Of a stretch of DNA of 64,000 nt, positions 52,562 through 63,860 are shown piece after piece. Numbering within the stretch: position 1 is the stretch's first letter; every line of letters starts with the position of its first letter. Source of the DNA: Eriocheir sinensis (lineage: Eukaryota > Arthropoda > Malacostraca > Decapoda > Varunidae). The stretch lies in assembly GCF_024679095.1 (NCBI RefSeq), contig NW_026111610.1:1129550-1193549 (forward strand). The letters run 5' to 3'. Position numbers and translations under genes: made by a program. The notes below the pieces were generated by a model that had not been told where the DNA came from, searched no databases, and was given only the letters and a program-made list of their open reading frames with translations.

Positions 52562-53748
52562 GCGAATTGGTGACGAGTCTCCTTCGCCTCCCTCTTATTG
52601 ACACATGCTAAATTACAGGGGTGTTAAAGACACACAGGAAGTAACGCGCGAATTGGTGACGTAGTCTCCTTCTCCTCCCTCTTATTGACACGTGCTAAAT
52701 TACAAGGGTGGTAACAGGAAGCAACGCACCAACGCGCGAATTGGTGACGTAGTCTTCTTCTCTCCTTTTATTAAAACATGCTAAATCACAAGGGTGGTAA
52801 AGACACACAGGAAACAACGCGCGAATTGGTGACGTAGTCTCCTTCTCCTCCCTCTTATTGACACATGCTAAATTACAGGGGTGTTAAAGACACACAGGAA
52901 GTAACACGCGAATTGGTGAGGAAGCAACGCGCGATTTTTAAAGACACACATTAAGCAACGCGCGAATTGGTGACGTAGTCTCCTCCTCCTCCCTCTTATT
53001 GACACATGCTAAATAACAGGGGTGTTAAAGACACACAGGAAGTAACGCGCGAATTGGTGACGTAGTCTCCTTCTCCTCCCTCTTATTGAGACATGCTAAA
53101 TTACAAGGGTGTTAAAGACACAGGAAGCAACACGCGAATTTGTGGGTGGTAAAGATATACAAGAAGCAACGCGCGAATTGGTGACGTTAGTCTCCTCCTA
53201 TCAATCAGTATCTCTTATTAACACATGCTAAATCACAACGCGAATTGGTGACGTTAGTCTCCTCCTATCAATCAGTATCTCTTATTAACACATGCTAAAT
53301 CACAAGGGTGGTAAAGACATACAGGAAACAACGCGCGAATTGTTGACGTAGTCTCCTTCTCCTCCCTCTTATTGACACATGCTAAATTACAGGGGTGTTA
53401 AAGACACACAGGAAGTAACGCGCGAATTGGTGACGTAGTCTCCTTCTCCTCCCTCTTATTGACACATGCTAAATTACAAGGGTGTTATAGGTGTTAAAGA
53501 CACACAGGAAGTAACGCGCGAATTGGTGACGTAGTAGTCTCCTTCTCCTCCCTCTTATTGACACATGCTAAATTACAAGGGTGTTACATCGACACATGCT
53601 AAATTACAGGAAGTTAAAGGCACAGGAAGCAACACGCGAATTGGTGACGTCTCCTCCCTCTTATCTACACATGCTAAATTACAGGGGTGTTAAACAAATA
53701 ACGCGCGAATTGGTGTTGTCTCTCCTATCAATCACAGGGGTGTTACCT
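52562..53748. repeat. 87-bp array, about 13 units
   Basis: The unit contains ACGCGCGAATTGGTGACGTA, GTCTCCTTCTCCTCCCTCTT, ATTGACACATGCTAAATTAC and AGGGGTGTTAAAGACACACA. TGACGTAGTCT and GGGTGTTAA link it to the CRE-like family. Some units are truncated or fused. Its last partial unit joins directly to gene copy C at about 53748, the same junction seen at 453-497. Confidence 0.93.
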
Positions 53749-54485
53749 CCATGAGTTAGATCAGTTGAAGGAACACATCACCACTCTTTTCTGTCCGAGA
53801 ATCTTAGACTTGTTGGACGATAGAGGCGGAGGGAAATACACCAGTGCCGATGCCATTCACGTGTTGAGTAGAGTGATGCGGTTCGTCCACGACAAGTACA
53901 GAGGTGATGGTCGATTACCTAGTATTCGAAACTTACTCATAGACGTCAATATTAACATCCTTGAAAATGCCATATCCTTTGAGAAGAAGAGCAATAAGAA
54001 AGGAGAAGGACATAACAAAAATCAAACCATTGAATCTCAGCGTCGAGAATTAATCAAAGCTTTAAAATCTATCGTTGAACACAAAACGATGAACATGCCC
54101 ATCCGAGACGAACAAGCAGATGATATCGTCTATCTTCCCAATTCCGTTGATGTCTCTAAGTTACCAATAAGTCACGACAACCTGCTAATGTTGACTCGCT
54201 ATCTCCATTCTATTTTATCACTTGAAAAAATGTCGTTTTCACAACGGGTATGTTCCAGAGCGCTTATTACTTCATGATGCATTGTCTCTCTCCCACTGGT
54301 GGGGTGGCTAATCTGCCCCAGGCAGCTGACTCGTTAAAAATCGATGGTGGAATTACACCAAGAAAAATAGGTAGGAGGATTCGGAGACGAAGAACACCAG
54401 CGGCGGCGACGCCGGCATGATGACTCTTCAACTTCCGAAGAGGAGGAGGAGGAGGAGGAGAATGACGACGATAATGATGCTAATA
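53749..54485 (+). pseudogene. Acidic-tract viral-like gene, copy C
   Basis: Same content and same borders as copy A, but with GAA intact at the site of copy A's stop. Its own lesions are a T lost in the T5 run near 54236, two bases lost near 54317 (CCCCAGG for CCCCGCAGG), and further one-base losses near 54340. It breaks off into the 78-bp array at 54486, as copy A does at 1232. Read with copies A and B, it shows the gene was duplicated with its flanks and has decayed independently since. Confidence 0.75.
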
Positions 54486-55272
54486 GGTGAATGTGTGTCT
54501 TTGTCTTCCGAAGCTTCCGATTCTGAATCTAGTTCGTACTGAATGTCGTCTAACCTTGTGTGAGGTGAATGTGTGTCTTTGTCTTCTGAAGCTTCCGATT
54601 CTGAATCTAGTTCGTACTGAATGTCATATAACCTTGTGTGAGTTGAATGTGTGTCTTTATCTTCTAAAGCTTCCGATTCTGAATTTAGTTCGTTCGTACT
54701 GAATGTCGTCTAACCTTGTGTGAGTTGAATGTGTGTCTTTGTCTTCCGAAGCTTCCAATTCTGAATCTAGTTCGTACTGAATGTCGTCTAACCTTGTGTG
54801 AGGTGAATGTGTGTCTTTGTCTTCCGAAGCTTCCAATTCTGAATCTAGTTCGTACTGAATGTCGTCAAACCTTGTGTGAGGTGAATGCGTGTCTTTGTCT
54901 TTCGAAGCTTCCGATTCTGAATCTAGTTCGTACTGAATGTCTTCTAACCTTGTGTGAGGTGAATGTGTGTCTTTTTCTTCCGAAGCTTTCGATTCTGAAT
55001 CTAGTTCGTACTGAATGTCGTCTAACCTTGTGTGAGGTGAATGCGTGTCTTTGTCTTTCGAAGCTTCCGATTCTGAATCTAGTTCGTACTGAATGTCTTC
55101 TAACCTTGTGTGAGGTGAATGCGTGCCTTTGTCTTCCGAAGCTTTCGATTCTGAATCTAGTTCGTACTGAATGTCGTCTAACCTTGTGTGAGGTGAATGT
55201 GTGTCTTTGTCTTTCGAAGCTTCCGATTCTGAATCTAGTTCGTACTGAATGTCGCCTAACCTTGTGTGAGGT
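54486..55272. repeat. 78-bp tandem array, 10 units
   Basis: Corresponds to 1232-2104, including the same 82-bp unit (54644 to 54726), but has one unit fewer and more substitutions (GAATGCGTGTC variants). Confidence 0.93.
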
Positions 55273-55299
55273 GAACATGTGTTTGCAAATGCCCGATTC

Positions 55300-55930
55300 T
55301 TAAAATTAAGAGATGCGGGGGGTGGAGGGTAAGCGGGGGTGTAAGGGCTATGCGGGGTTTTTGACGACGACCTCCCCAGCGTTACCAGTGACGGTCCTAA
55401 GTCACCTTAGTAGCGCATCTAGCGTGTAGCGAAGTGCCTTGAGCACACCTGTGAACATATAGGGTGACGAGCGAGACAGATTCTGCCTCCCGAATGGTCC
55501 AAATCGTCGACCGTCGTGACCGAAACCCATCCGTTAAAATAGTTCAGTTATCCCTACGCTCCAAATCGGGCGGAGGAAGCGTCGCATTCTGACTTTCAGT
55601 GGTAACTCACGATATCGGCGCGCTCGCGTCACGCATTTCATCCCTAACAGGTGCAGAATCGGGCGGTCCGGTCGCCCGGTTTGAGCCGTAAGTGGACATT
55701 TTAGGGGGGGGAACACCTCATCGGGTCACTCCCGGCCAGTTAGCCGAGAGTTTCTCGGCTCGGGTGTTGGGCGGTGGGGTTCAACACGGTGGGGGGGGAG
55801 CTGCTAGCGAGCTGCAGTGGCTCACAGGGTCTCGGCTGACTTTACTCGTTGCTGGCAACGGTGAATTGACAAGTAGCGAAACGCGGTAGCAAACTTCGCT
55901 AGATCAGAATCGGACGGAGACCTCGAGATA
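55300..55930. repeat. GC-rich interspersed element, copy 3
   Basis: Matches 2125-2760 almost throughout and lies in the same place relative to the 78-bp array, so it belongs to the larger direct duplication. Confidence 0.85.
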
Positions 55931-56737
55931 TTTGACGATAACTGATTTCAGAATCGGAAGCTTCGCAAGACAAAGACATACATGCAACTCAATCAAGGTT
56001 AGACTACATTACACTGTTACATAATACAAACTATATAATGACTTTGTAGTTGATGTAGTTGATGATAATTTGATACAGATCCAGATGTAATAACGTAACT
56101 GAGAATAAACTCCATCGAGATGAATGTGTCTTTGACTTTTCTTATTGTCTTTCTCTGCGTTCGGCTTCCCATGGGTGTATTAAATTTGTCAAATCAAATC
56201 TTCCAATTGGAGTGTTAACAGAATCGGAAGCTCCGGAAGACTAAAACACACATTCACTTCGATCCCTTAACAGATGTACATTACATAGGTAGGGTGGGTC
56301 CAACACCCCGATGCGAGTAGCTTGAGTAGACTCCTTCTGTCGTCCCATTGCGAGCTTGAGTAAACTCCTTCTGTCGTCCCACATCAGTCTCCTTCAAAGT
56401 CACATTCACATAACTGTAATGCAATATGTCAATATTAGTTAATTATTAAGACAAAAGACTAGCATTCACTTCAAACATTGAGTTCAGAATCTGTTGGTCA
56501 GAATATGTTGGGGTGAATGTGTGAGACCTTGTCGTACAGGTCGTCTGATTTTGAGTTCAGAATCGGTAGCGTTATTCGACAAAGTCTCGACAACGATTAA
56601 AGTAAAAAACAGGATTAAACCAAACATAATTTAGTTCTATAGTGTTCTTTATCCTAAGAATCATATTATCATTTTAATTTATAACCGATAGTATCCTTGT
56701 GTGACTGATTAAAACAAAAAGGACAATTGAGATTTTT
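55931..56737. repeat. End of the direct duplication and AT-rich spacer
   Basis: 55931-56268 match 2761-3100 up to CACTTCGATCCCTTAA, where the copies diverge: 106-bp palindromic repeats at 3.1 kb, unrelated sequence here. The spacer contains a repeated ACTCCTTCTGTCGTCCCA (56329 and 56365) and single cores. No gene. Confidence 0.75.
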
Positions 56738-57550
56738 TTATTGGAGTTTTTTTTTATCGTTACGTGCCGAAAACAAAGAGATGTACACTTTAAAGTTTTC
56801 TGTGTTTTTGAACCGAATTTTAAAATTGATCACATCGTTGTTGGCAACAACATAAACTTTGTCTATCCAAGCGTACAAAAACACAGAAGGCACTATGTCG
56901 CTTTCCGAAAAAGGAGTATCGATTAATTTAATCTGAAACGCTCCGTGTTGTAGAGGTATAGTCGTGTCGGTATAGGACGTTAGCGTATCGTCGTCGAAAT
57001 AAAAATTCAATATGCAGAACCTGTTTTGTTTGTGAAGTACTTTGTTCTTCGAATTGGATTCGTCGATAACAAATGTGTTTATACTACTTCTACTGAGCAG
57101 TTGATGTTCGTCGATTAATTGTTTAACATGGGCGGTCAAATCAAATATAGTATCGTCGTTGACATCCGAGACGATGTTTCTCAGATGATTCAATACGGTG
57201 TCGCGTATGTTAACTTTTAGTATGTCGGTGATCTTAGCTCTCAAAGAGTCTTCATCGCCAAGCACTTGTTCCGAGAACTTAACCAGTGTTTCGTTCACAA
57301 ACCGATGTTTTCCTGATCTATGTTTTCAATCTTACTGAACCATTCTTCGTCTGATAAACTCTGAATGGTTTCGTTTGATAAAATCTGAACGGATTCGTTT
57401 GATACGTTTGATAAAATCTGAACGGATTCGTCTGATAACGTCTGAAAAGCTTGATCACCGGAAACAACAGTGTTGGTGGCAGCGGCAATTGCATTGTTAA
57501 CGGCAGGACTTGTGTTAATATGTGACTTTGCGTCGGCGTTAGACGGATTG
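56738..57550 (-). pseudogene. Hypothetical viral-like gene with short Ser/Glu repeats, one frameshift
   Basis: The N-terminal part (about 57550-57310) carries repeats around SVQILSNVSNESVQILSN, encoded by GATAAAATCTGAACGGATTC units. It shifts frame at about 57303. The main frame then runs from 57298 to 56738 with 'LGDEDSLRAKITDILKVN', 'RFCILNFYFDDDTLTSY' and 'IDKVYVVANNDVINFKIR'. The C-terminal half is beta-rich. About 270 residues are implied. No family recognised. Confidence 0.5.
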
Positions 57551-57569
57551 TGAACTCTTGCCTACCTTA

Positions 57570-58165
57570 CAGCGGAGTGTACAAAATCTTACAAGCATTA
57601 AGAGCAACTAGAGAGTTGCATTGTTGGTCTAGATGCACAATGCCCGAATCAGGAAACGCTCACTGTCAAAGAACTCGAAATAACCCAGTTGAACAAGCAA
57701 ATTCTTGAAAACGTGACAATTAATGAAACGTCTATAAATCAACGAATTGCACAGATGAACCAACAAATTACCGATCTGACCGTAGATAAAGAAAATGCAA
57801 CCCAAAAAATAACAGAATTGGAGGAAAGTATTGATAACAAAGACGTCGAGATCCAAACATATCAGGAAAGCATTATTAACAAAGACGTCGAGATTAAAAC
57901 ATTGAACGATGAAAATTTGATAAATTATCAAAAGTACGTTTCCTGTGAAGCCGAGTACAAAAAGAGCAACGAACTCTTAAAAGCCACATTATTCACTGAA
58001 GGTAACAAAGTAACTGAATTAGAAACACAAGTAACAAGCCTTAGCACGGAATTAAGTGAAAAGACAAATAAATTAAGTATATGTGAAAAAACTATAAAGA
58101 ATAATGATTTTAAGATTGCACAGATGAACACATCGCTAGAGAATCTAAAAAAAAAAAACGCTTAA
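57570..58165 (+). CDS. Coiled-coil protein, about 160-190 aa
   Basis: The frame is open from about 57598 and ends at 58165. No ATG occurs before the middle, so the start is lost or non-ATG. Heptad-rich sequence is clear ('RIAQMNQQITDLTVDKEN', 'ATQKITELEESIDNKDVE', 'TELETQVTSLSTELSEKT'), with a 14-residue internal repeat around NKDVEI. The first 70 bases repeat DNA at 63140-63205, so its 5' part is a recombined end. A structural or filament role is likely from the composition. Confidence 0.5.
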
Positions 58166-58915
58166 AACACACACACATAGGAAAGAGTTAAAGAATCCGT
58201 CTGTCGCTGACGCAAAGTCTCACATTAGCAACATTTGAGTTAACTTACACACACACACTTGGAATCCGTCTACCGCTGACACAAAGTATTGCATTCACAC
58301 AACTAACAACATCTGCAATGCATCTGCGGCACCATTCAAGGCCAGATCAAAACCTTCGACATGCATGAAAAAATCAATCATCAAGCAAATGAAGAAATGT
58401 CTCCGTATGAAAGATTGAATGGGAATGTATCGGACAGTAAGAGTAAAATAAAATGTTAAGTCCGTATTTATTGTTTATTTTTCACCAGTACAATTTGACT
58501 TCATTAGTCAACTCGGTCATGTATGTGTGTGAGAATCTGTCGCTGTGCAGCACGTAGTCTCACATTCACTCCGTCGGTCAGACGTTCGCAACCAGCCGAA
58601 GGCCTAAGATGCCACAATCTGTCGACATGTTGAACAAAGTCTCACATTCACTCCGTCATACAGAGTCAGACGTTCGCCGAAGGCTTAATATGCCACATGA
58701 CGGCACATTCACACGGTTTAGGAATCTGTAAACATGTAGAACAAAGTCTCACATTCACTCTCCGTCATACTAAGTTAGACAATCAAATGACAGACATCAG
58801 TGGAACAAAGTCTCAGACTCTGTAGAACAAATCTCATGACGGAATCTGTCGACGTGTAGAACAAAGTCTCCAATGTTTTGAACATCGATCGGACCTGCCT
58901 TCCGCTCACGACGAC
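58166..58915. repeat. Dispersed ACAAAGTCTCACATTCAC repeats, no gene
   Basis: Variants of ACAAAGTCTCACATTCACTC occur near 58208, 58272, 58555, 58633 and 58744, with GAATCTGT or AATCCGTC nearby. These look like a second dialect of the superfamily-1 core. A short coding-like string (about 58340-58430, 'KKSIIKQMKKCLRMKD') is not convincing. Confidence 0.65.
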
Positions 58916-60208
58916 ATGGAGGAGGATGCTAGCACGGGTGTCAATCCCTCCTCCCACGAAGAATCGGCCGTCACCGCCACGGAAATTGTGGCGAACATCA
59001 ACCACGAACTGTCGTTGCTTTGGCAACACGTTCAATCCACGTGTTCGAATGTCAATGAGACTCACAAAGGGGCAATCGAGAAACGCCAAAAGACATTTCA
59101 AAATATCAAGACGACCAGTAAGAAATGTCGCGACATTGCTTCGAATTGTTCTACGAACGGTTCGTCGCACTCCTCATCACCTTCTGCGAACGTTATAGAA
59201 GCCAGCCTATAAGCACTCAACCTCGAATTAGAGTCTATCGTCGGTCAGTTAGAGTCTTTTTAATCGGAACGAGAGAATATTCTGATCAACCTGAGACAGA
59301 ACATTCTATTGAGGATCGTTAACAGTTGTACCTACCTACCCGAAACGGTTTTCGTTCACCGCGGCGACGAGACGAGCAAGGCTTGTGCGTGTGTCAGATT
59401 GGACGGTGTGTACGCTTGTCTGCTCAGCAGCGGAGAAAACGAAAGCAAGAACATAATCGACAACACTTGTCCTCTGGTCAACAAATTTGGAGTTTACCTG
59501 ACTGGTATTCAAGAATCCCTTCAGAACGACTCGTTGGTGATAGACCATGTCAATTTTGCAGTCGAGGAGTACACTGGAGACAACTTTAAGAGGTACGCTA
59601 TCTACAGAGACACTCTGGCCTCTGAACCCGTGGCTTACCGAGACTTGGACAGCGATCGCTTGAGCGAGCCTGAGATGAACGACTTCAAAGAATTCGCACG
59701 CGTCGTAGACGTAAAAGTGATGCACGACGGACTGATCTGTGTTTGTATGACCAACGGTCCAGAAATCATTGACGCCATTCCCAACTTCATTGTCATAACG
59801 ACAGACCCTAAGCTAACGATTAGCGAAGACGATGATGACGATGACGACGACAACAACAACAACAACGACGATTACGACAGATCCAATAAAGTTTTTGAAA
59901 GCAGCGAGATAGCCAAGACTATCGATTCTAAATTGAGTTCGGATTATAGCAACCCTCAGGACATCACGACACGCGGAAACAAACATCGGGTCGTCGCTGC
60001 AGTCAATCCTACCTTGAGCGGATTGAGGGACATAATCGAAGAGGACAACGCTAAGACCTTGCACAGCTCTGCTTACAACATGCAGGACACTATTTGCAAA
60101 TCGTACACACAACACATCTCTAACGTCGTCGACACCAAAGATTCTGCGGACTTCTCAAAGTTTTCCGAACTGGAATCGGAGAGGGTTGTCGTTATTTCCA
60201 CAGCATAA
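58916..60208 (+). pseudogene. Hypothetical viral-like gene with two in-frame stops
   Basis: ATG at 58916 opens 'MEEDASTGVNPSSHEESAV', then a helical part ('NINHELSLLWQHVQST'). TAA at 59210-59212 and TAA at 59261-59263 interrupt it, but the same frame continues to 60208 without indels, about 430 codons. The later part has 'ACACVRLDGVYACLLSSG', 'CPLVNKFGVYLTGIQES', 'IPNFIVITTDPKLTISED' and an Asp8-Asn5 tract. The region between and around the stops ('LNLELESIVGQLES') reads as a coiled coil, which shows that it was once coding. No family recognised. Confidence 0.6.
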
Positions 60209-60314
60209 ATGTCACTAACTTCTTGTAGGTGCTTGGCACTCATGAAGAAATTCGAAGAACTCATTACAGACAGCAGTTGAAAGAGAAAGATAAAAGTTGA
60301 GTTGATAACCTACT

Positions 60315-60686
60315 TCAAGCGCAGGCGATTGCTTTTTCTACCAAAGAATCGTATATTTGCTTCAGCACGTTGTATGATCTTATAATGTTAATTTTGGTTT
60401 CATCTGAATCGAATGCAGATCGCAGCTGTGTACGCAACTGCTCTATCAGGATCAATGTATCCTGATCGGGATTGTACTTTAGTAAGTCGGACAGTAATAC
60501 TTCAACATTAATACTGTCGTACACGATATTAATAATTGTCCTGACAGCATTTGTCAAATCTTGCAGCGTTCTATTGACGTCCGTTGACACAGTAGACTCC
60601 ACCTTCAACACGAACGACGACGACCAAAACAGAGAGCTAGACGAGCCCACTGACAACGACCAAAACAACATTGCAGACAAAGTCAC
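60315..60686 (-). CDS. Small helical hypothetical protein, up to 123 aa
   Basis: The coherent part ('LQDLTNAVRTIINIVYDS', 'LIEQLRTQLRSAFDSDET', 'IRSYNVLKQIYDSLVEKA') ends at 60315. The first 35 codons overlap a plus-strand acidic reading and may not be coding; no ATG lies close to the coherent part except the one at 60686. To its right the 47-bp array begins. Confidence 0.45.
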   Translation of the reverse strand: MTLSAMLFWSLSVGSSSSLFWSSSFVLKVESTVSTDVNRTLQDLTNAVRTIINIVYDSINVEVLLSDLLKYNPDQDTLILIEQLRTQLRSAFDSDETKINIIRSYNVLKQIYDSLVEKAIACA

Positions 60687-61190
60687 GCATTCACCAACGT
60701 CTCAGAATTGGTCTAGATGGCAGACAAAGTCACGCATTCACCAACGTCTCAGAATTGGTCTAGATTACAGACAAAGTCACGCATTCACCAACGTCTCAGA
60801 ATTGAATTCACCAACGTCTCCGAATTGGTCTATATTGCAGACAAAGTCACACATTAACGAAGTCACGCATTCACCAACGTCAGAATTGGTCTACATTACA
60901 GACGAAGTCACGCATTCACCAACGTCAGAATTGGTCAACATTACAGACGAAGTCACGCATTCACATTACAGACGAAGTCACGCATTCACCAACGTCTCAG
61001 AATTGGTTTACATTACAGACGAAGTCACGCATTCACATTACAGACGAAGTCACGCATTCACCAACGTCTCAGAATTGGTCTACATTACAGACGAAGTCAC
61101 GCATTCACCAACGTCTCAGAATTGGTCTACATTACAGACGAAGTCACGCATTCACATTGCAGACGAAGTCATGCATTCACCAACGTCTGA
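60670..61190. repeat. 47-bp tandem array, about 10 units with deletions
   Basis: The unit is ACAGACGAAGTCACGCATTC, ACCAACGTCTCAGAATTGGT, CTACATT. AAGTCACGCATTCAC and CAGAATTGG are the two halves of the superfamily-1 core in variant form. Some units lack half the sequence. A 248-codon plus-strand reading through it is spurious. Confidence 0.92.
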
Positions 61191-61434
61191 GAATATACTC
61201 GAATTGATGCACAAGTAAACAGAGCCGTTGGATGGACTCCTGACAAGATAAGAAGAAGCATTGCAATGATTATGTGTAATAAATAGAAATAAGAATTTAC
61301 AGATTGTTTTAGTTTATTCTTCTGTCGATCCGTACAAGGCGTATCTATGGAGTCACCTCAAATTCTATCCAAAATAAATTCGGATCGATCTAAGTTAGAC
61401 CCCTTTTTAAACTAAATTACAGTTGATAAAAATA

Positions 61435-61555
61435 CGGTCCATCCGCATTCTTTTTTATTTCATTTAGTTTTTCTACTGCTTCGTTGAAAATCATGGATGT
61501 CTCGTTATTTTTCTCTGTTAATATTCGGTTGACCAAATCATTGAATTCTTGCATT
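61435..61555 (-). CDS. Small viral-like peptide, about 40 aa, copy 1
   Basis: ATG at 61555 opens 'MQEFNDLVNRILTEKNNE', ending just after 61425. A related copy lies at 63860-64000. There the frame continues upstream through the ATG ('NNQQLEF' then a Lys run), whereas here a TAA sits directly before it because a T-rich run replaces the A-rich run. It is thus the C-terminal part of a longer helical protein. Confidence 0.4.
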
Positions 61556-61559
61556 TAAA

Positions 61560-61990
61560 AAAAAATTCCAGTTGTTGATTATTGAATTCGGTTTCGTAAA
61601 ACTCTTTAACTTTATAGTATTCAGAATACGTTTATAACTGACACAAAGTCTCATATTCACACAACATCTTCAGCATTCTCTGAGACAAAGTGACAAGTCA
61701 GAAAAGTCTGAGGGAATAAGCATGCAACACTCGTATAGTATTCAGAATCAGTCTACTGCTGACATAAAGTCTCGCATTCACACAACTAGCAACATCTGCA
61801 ACGCATTTGATCCAACTCTGAGACAAAGTAAGATTTGTATTCAGAATCACGCAGGTCACACAATAGTATTCAGAATCCGTCTACAGCTGACACAAAGTCT
61901 CGCATTCACCACCATCTGCAACTCTTGAGGGTTTAAGTCATGCAACAACACGTATAGTATTCAGAATACGTTTACCACTGACACAAAGTC
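61560..61990. repeat. Dispersed GTATTCAGAATxxGT and ACAAAGTCTC repeats
   Basis: GTATTCAGAATACG/CAGTCTAC followed by CTGACACAAAGTCTC and CATTCACACAA occurs at 61616, 61728, 61866 and 61958. No gene. Confidence 0.7.
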
Positions 61991-62400
61991 TCATATTCTG
62001 CTGCTGCATGTAAGTTGGCTTGCTGCTGCTGCTGCATGTGTGCAGACGTTCGCGGTGACTACACAACTTGCATATTCAACAACTTCGTAGCTTGCTGCTG
62101 CATGTAAGCATGTGCTGTGTAGCTTGTTAGTGCGTTTAGCTTGCTGCTGCTGCTGCTGCTGCATGTGTGCTGCTTCGTAGCTTGTTAGTGCATGTAAGCA
62201 TAGTAGCTCGCTGCTGCTACTGCATGTGTGCTGCTTCGTAGCTTGTTAGTGAATGTAAGCATAGCTGCTGCTGCATGTGTGCTGCTTCGTAGCTTTAGTA
62301 GCTCGCTGCTGCTGCTGCATGTGTCCTGCTTCGTGGTTTGTTAGTGCATGTAAGCATAGTAGCTCGCAACAATGCAACTCCCAACAATGCAATGCAACTC
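61990..62400. repeat. CTG-rich imperfect tandem repeats
   Basis: Units of about 80 bp contain GCTGCTGCTGCATGTGTGCT, GCTTCGTAGCTTGTTAGTGC and ATGTAAGCATAGTAGCTCGC, with variable CTG counts (up to six). No coding frame extends through it. Confidence 0.85.
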
Positions 62401-62754
62401 TATACAAGACAAACAAACTCACATTCACTCGAGTTAAGATGTAGTAATTGCTACATGCCCGTCCAATGTACCTCTACATGTTTTGCATAAGTCGAGATGA
62501 CCTGCACCAATACTATACCTCTTGAATGTGTCACACACTACAGAGTTTAGAATCGTATCTTAACTATATTCTATCTGAATCTGTTCGCAGCAACTCTCTA
62601 GTTGTGTGTGACATTTGCATGGGTCTCTCTTCGCGCATGCAAATGTAAGTTAAGACTTCTTCTTTGTTGAAGAACTCTTGCCTACCTAACATCGGAGTGT
62701 ACAGACTCACATGACAAAGTCTAACGTGACGATGACAACTCTATTCAGAATCTG
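62401..62754. other. Spacer with single cores
   Basis: Contains ACAAACTCACATTCACTCG near 62410, GAATCTGTTC repeats near 62577 and 62740, and CTCTTGCCTACC near 62673, which recurs at 57557 and 63130. No gene seen. Confidence 0.45.
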
Positions 62755-62784
62755 TTCTATCAGAATCTGTTTGAAGAGTAAGTT

Positions 62785-63009
62785 GCCCAGTGAATGTGAG
62801 ACCTTCTCGTCCTTATCGTTGACTTCCTTTAACAGCATTATTTCTTTGGTGTTGTAACCGTTGAGATAAGTTATACGATCTCTCGATCCCAAGTCGACGT
62901 CTTTCATGATTTGGAAATAATCTATGTCGGTTACTATCTTTCGTGGGTTGTAAGGCACGTACAGCGTCTGTCCACTGGTGAATCTGGCACCGGGTAGAGG
63001 ATCGGGCAT
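62785..63009 (-). pseudogene. Viral-like gene fragment cut at a repeat core
   Basis: ATG at 63009 starts 'MPDPLPGARFTSGQTLYVP', then 'KIVTDIDYFQIMKDVDLG' and 'RITYLNGYNTKEIMLLKE'. After about 72 codons it runs into GTCTCACATTCACTGGGC (about 62800-62785), a variant superfamily-1 core, and the remaining codons are repeat sequence. No family recognised. Confidence 0.5.
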
Positions 63010-63570
63010 TTCGTTGCATTGTTGGACTCAAGCATTAAGAACTAGAGAATTGTATTGTTGGTCTAGATTGGAAAGTCGACTCACATGACAAAGCAGATGT
63101 TACATGTGTGTTTAGACGGATTGTGAACTCTTGCCTACGGAGTGTACAAAATCTTACAAGCATTAAGAGCAACTAGAGAGTTGCATTGTTGGTCTAGACG
63201 CACCGTCGAACGTGCAACCTGCTCTGAGGTGACACACCAACAGATTCTGAATAGAGATTACATCACGCTAGACTTCAGCAATGCAATAGAGAGTTGCATT
63301 GTTGGACTCAAGCATTACAGATGTTACAGTTGTGTTAATGTGTGACTTTGCGTCGGTGTTAGACGGATTGTGAACTCTTGCGCACGCAGATGACAAAGTC
63401 TAGTATAACAAAGTCTAGCGTGATGTACTCTCTATTCAGAATCTCAACTTTCTATTCAACTACATCTCCTAATCAGAATCTGTTTTCACACGTCCAAGAG
63501 AGTTGCATTGTTGAATAGACTCTTCGAATTTGAATTCGAATTCGAATTCGAATTAAGAGCGAAGAGTCAA
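63010..63570. repeat. Dispersed duplicates of gene-end sequence
   Basis: GAGAGTTGCATTGTTGG occurs at about 63175, 63291 and 63499 and near 57609. GACGGATTGTGAACTCTTGC occurs at 63115, 63362 and 57541. A GAATTC/GAATTT run lies at 63524-63555. Short frames here are built from these duplicates. Confidence 0.7.
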
Positions 63571-63860
63571 ACATGTTTCGTCTTTCCGTTATCGTTGAGC
63601 TGTATGGCCTGTAGGGACCCTGTTACGAAATTTACGTTGTGTTCGTGTCCGTCATCCAGATGTGCAGTAGTAGTAGCACCAGCAGTGACACCGACAGTTT
63701 TAATGATGGTGGCACCACTAGCAGCGGCAGCGTTATTATCAGTAGTACTAGTAGCAACAACAAAGCAAAACGTAAAAGAATCAACTACACTAAAAAACAT
63801 TCGAAGAATATTGACTCGTCGGACCGAAGAAGATTAACTCTCTTTTTTTATTTCATTTAG
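63571..63860 (+). pseudogene. Small Ser-rich basic protein, in-frame stop
   Basis: ATG at 63571 opens 13 codons ('MFRLSVIVELYGL'), meets TAG near 63610 and continues in the same frame to 63860 with a Ser/Thr/Gly-rich part and KAKRKR, a nuclear-type basic cluster. The other frames here are Ala/Val-rich without motifs. Low information; the function is unknown. Confidence 0.35.

Noticed and set aside
48550..53748. CRISPR array
   Set aside because: The repeats are long, direct and without unique spacers of constant length; no cas genes are present, and the locus is eukaryotic in character.
60472..61218. 248-codon plus-strand frame
   Set aside because: Most of it is the 47-bp array, and its beginning overlaps a better minus-strand frame.
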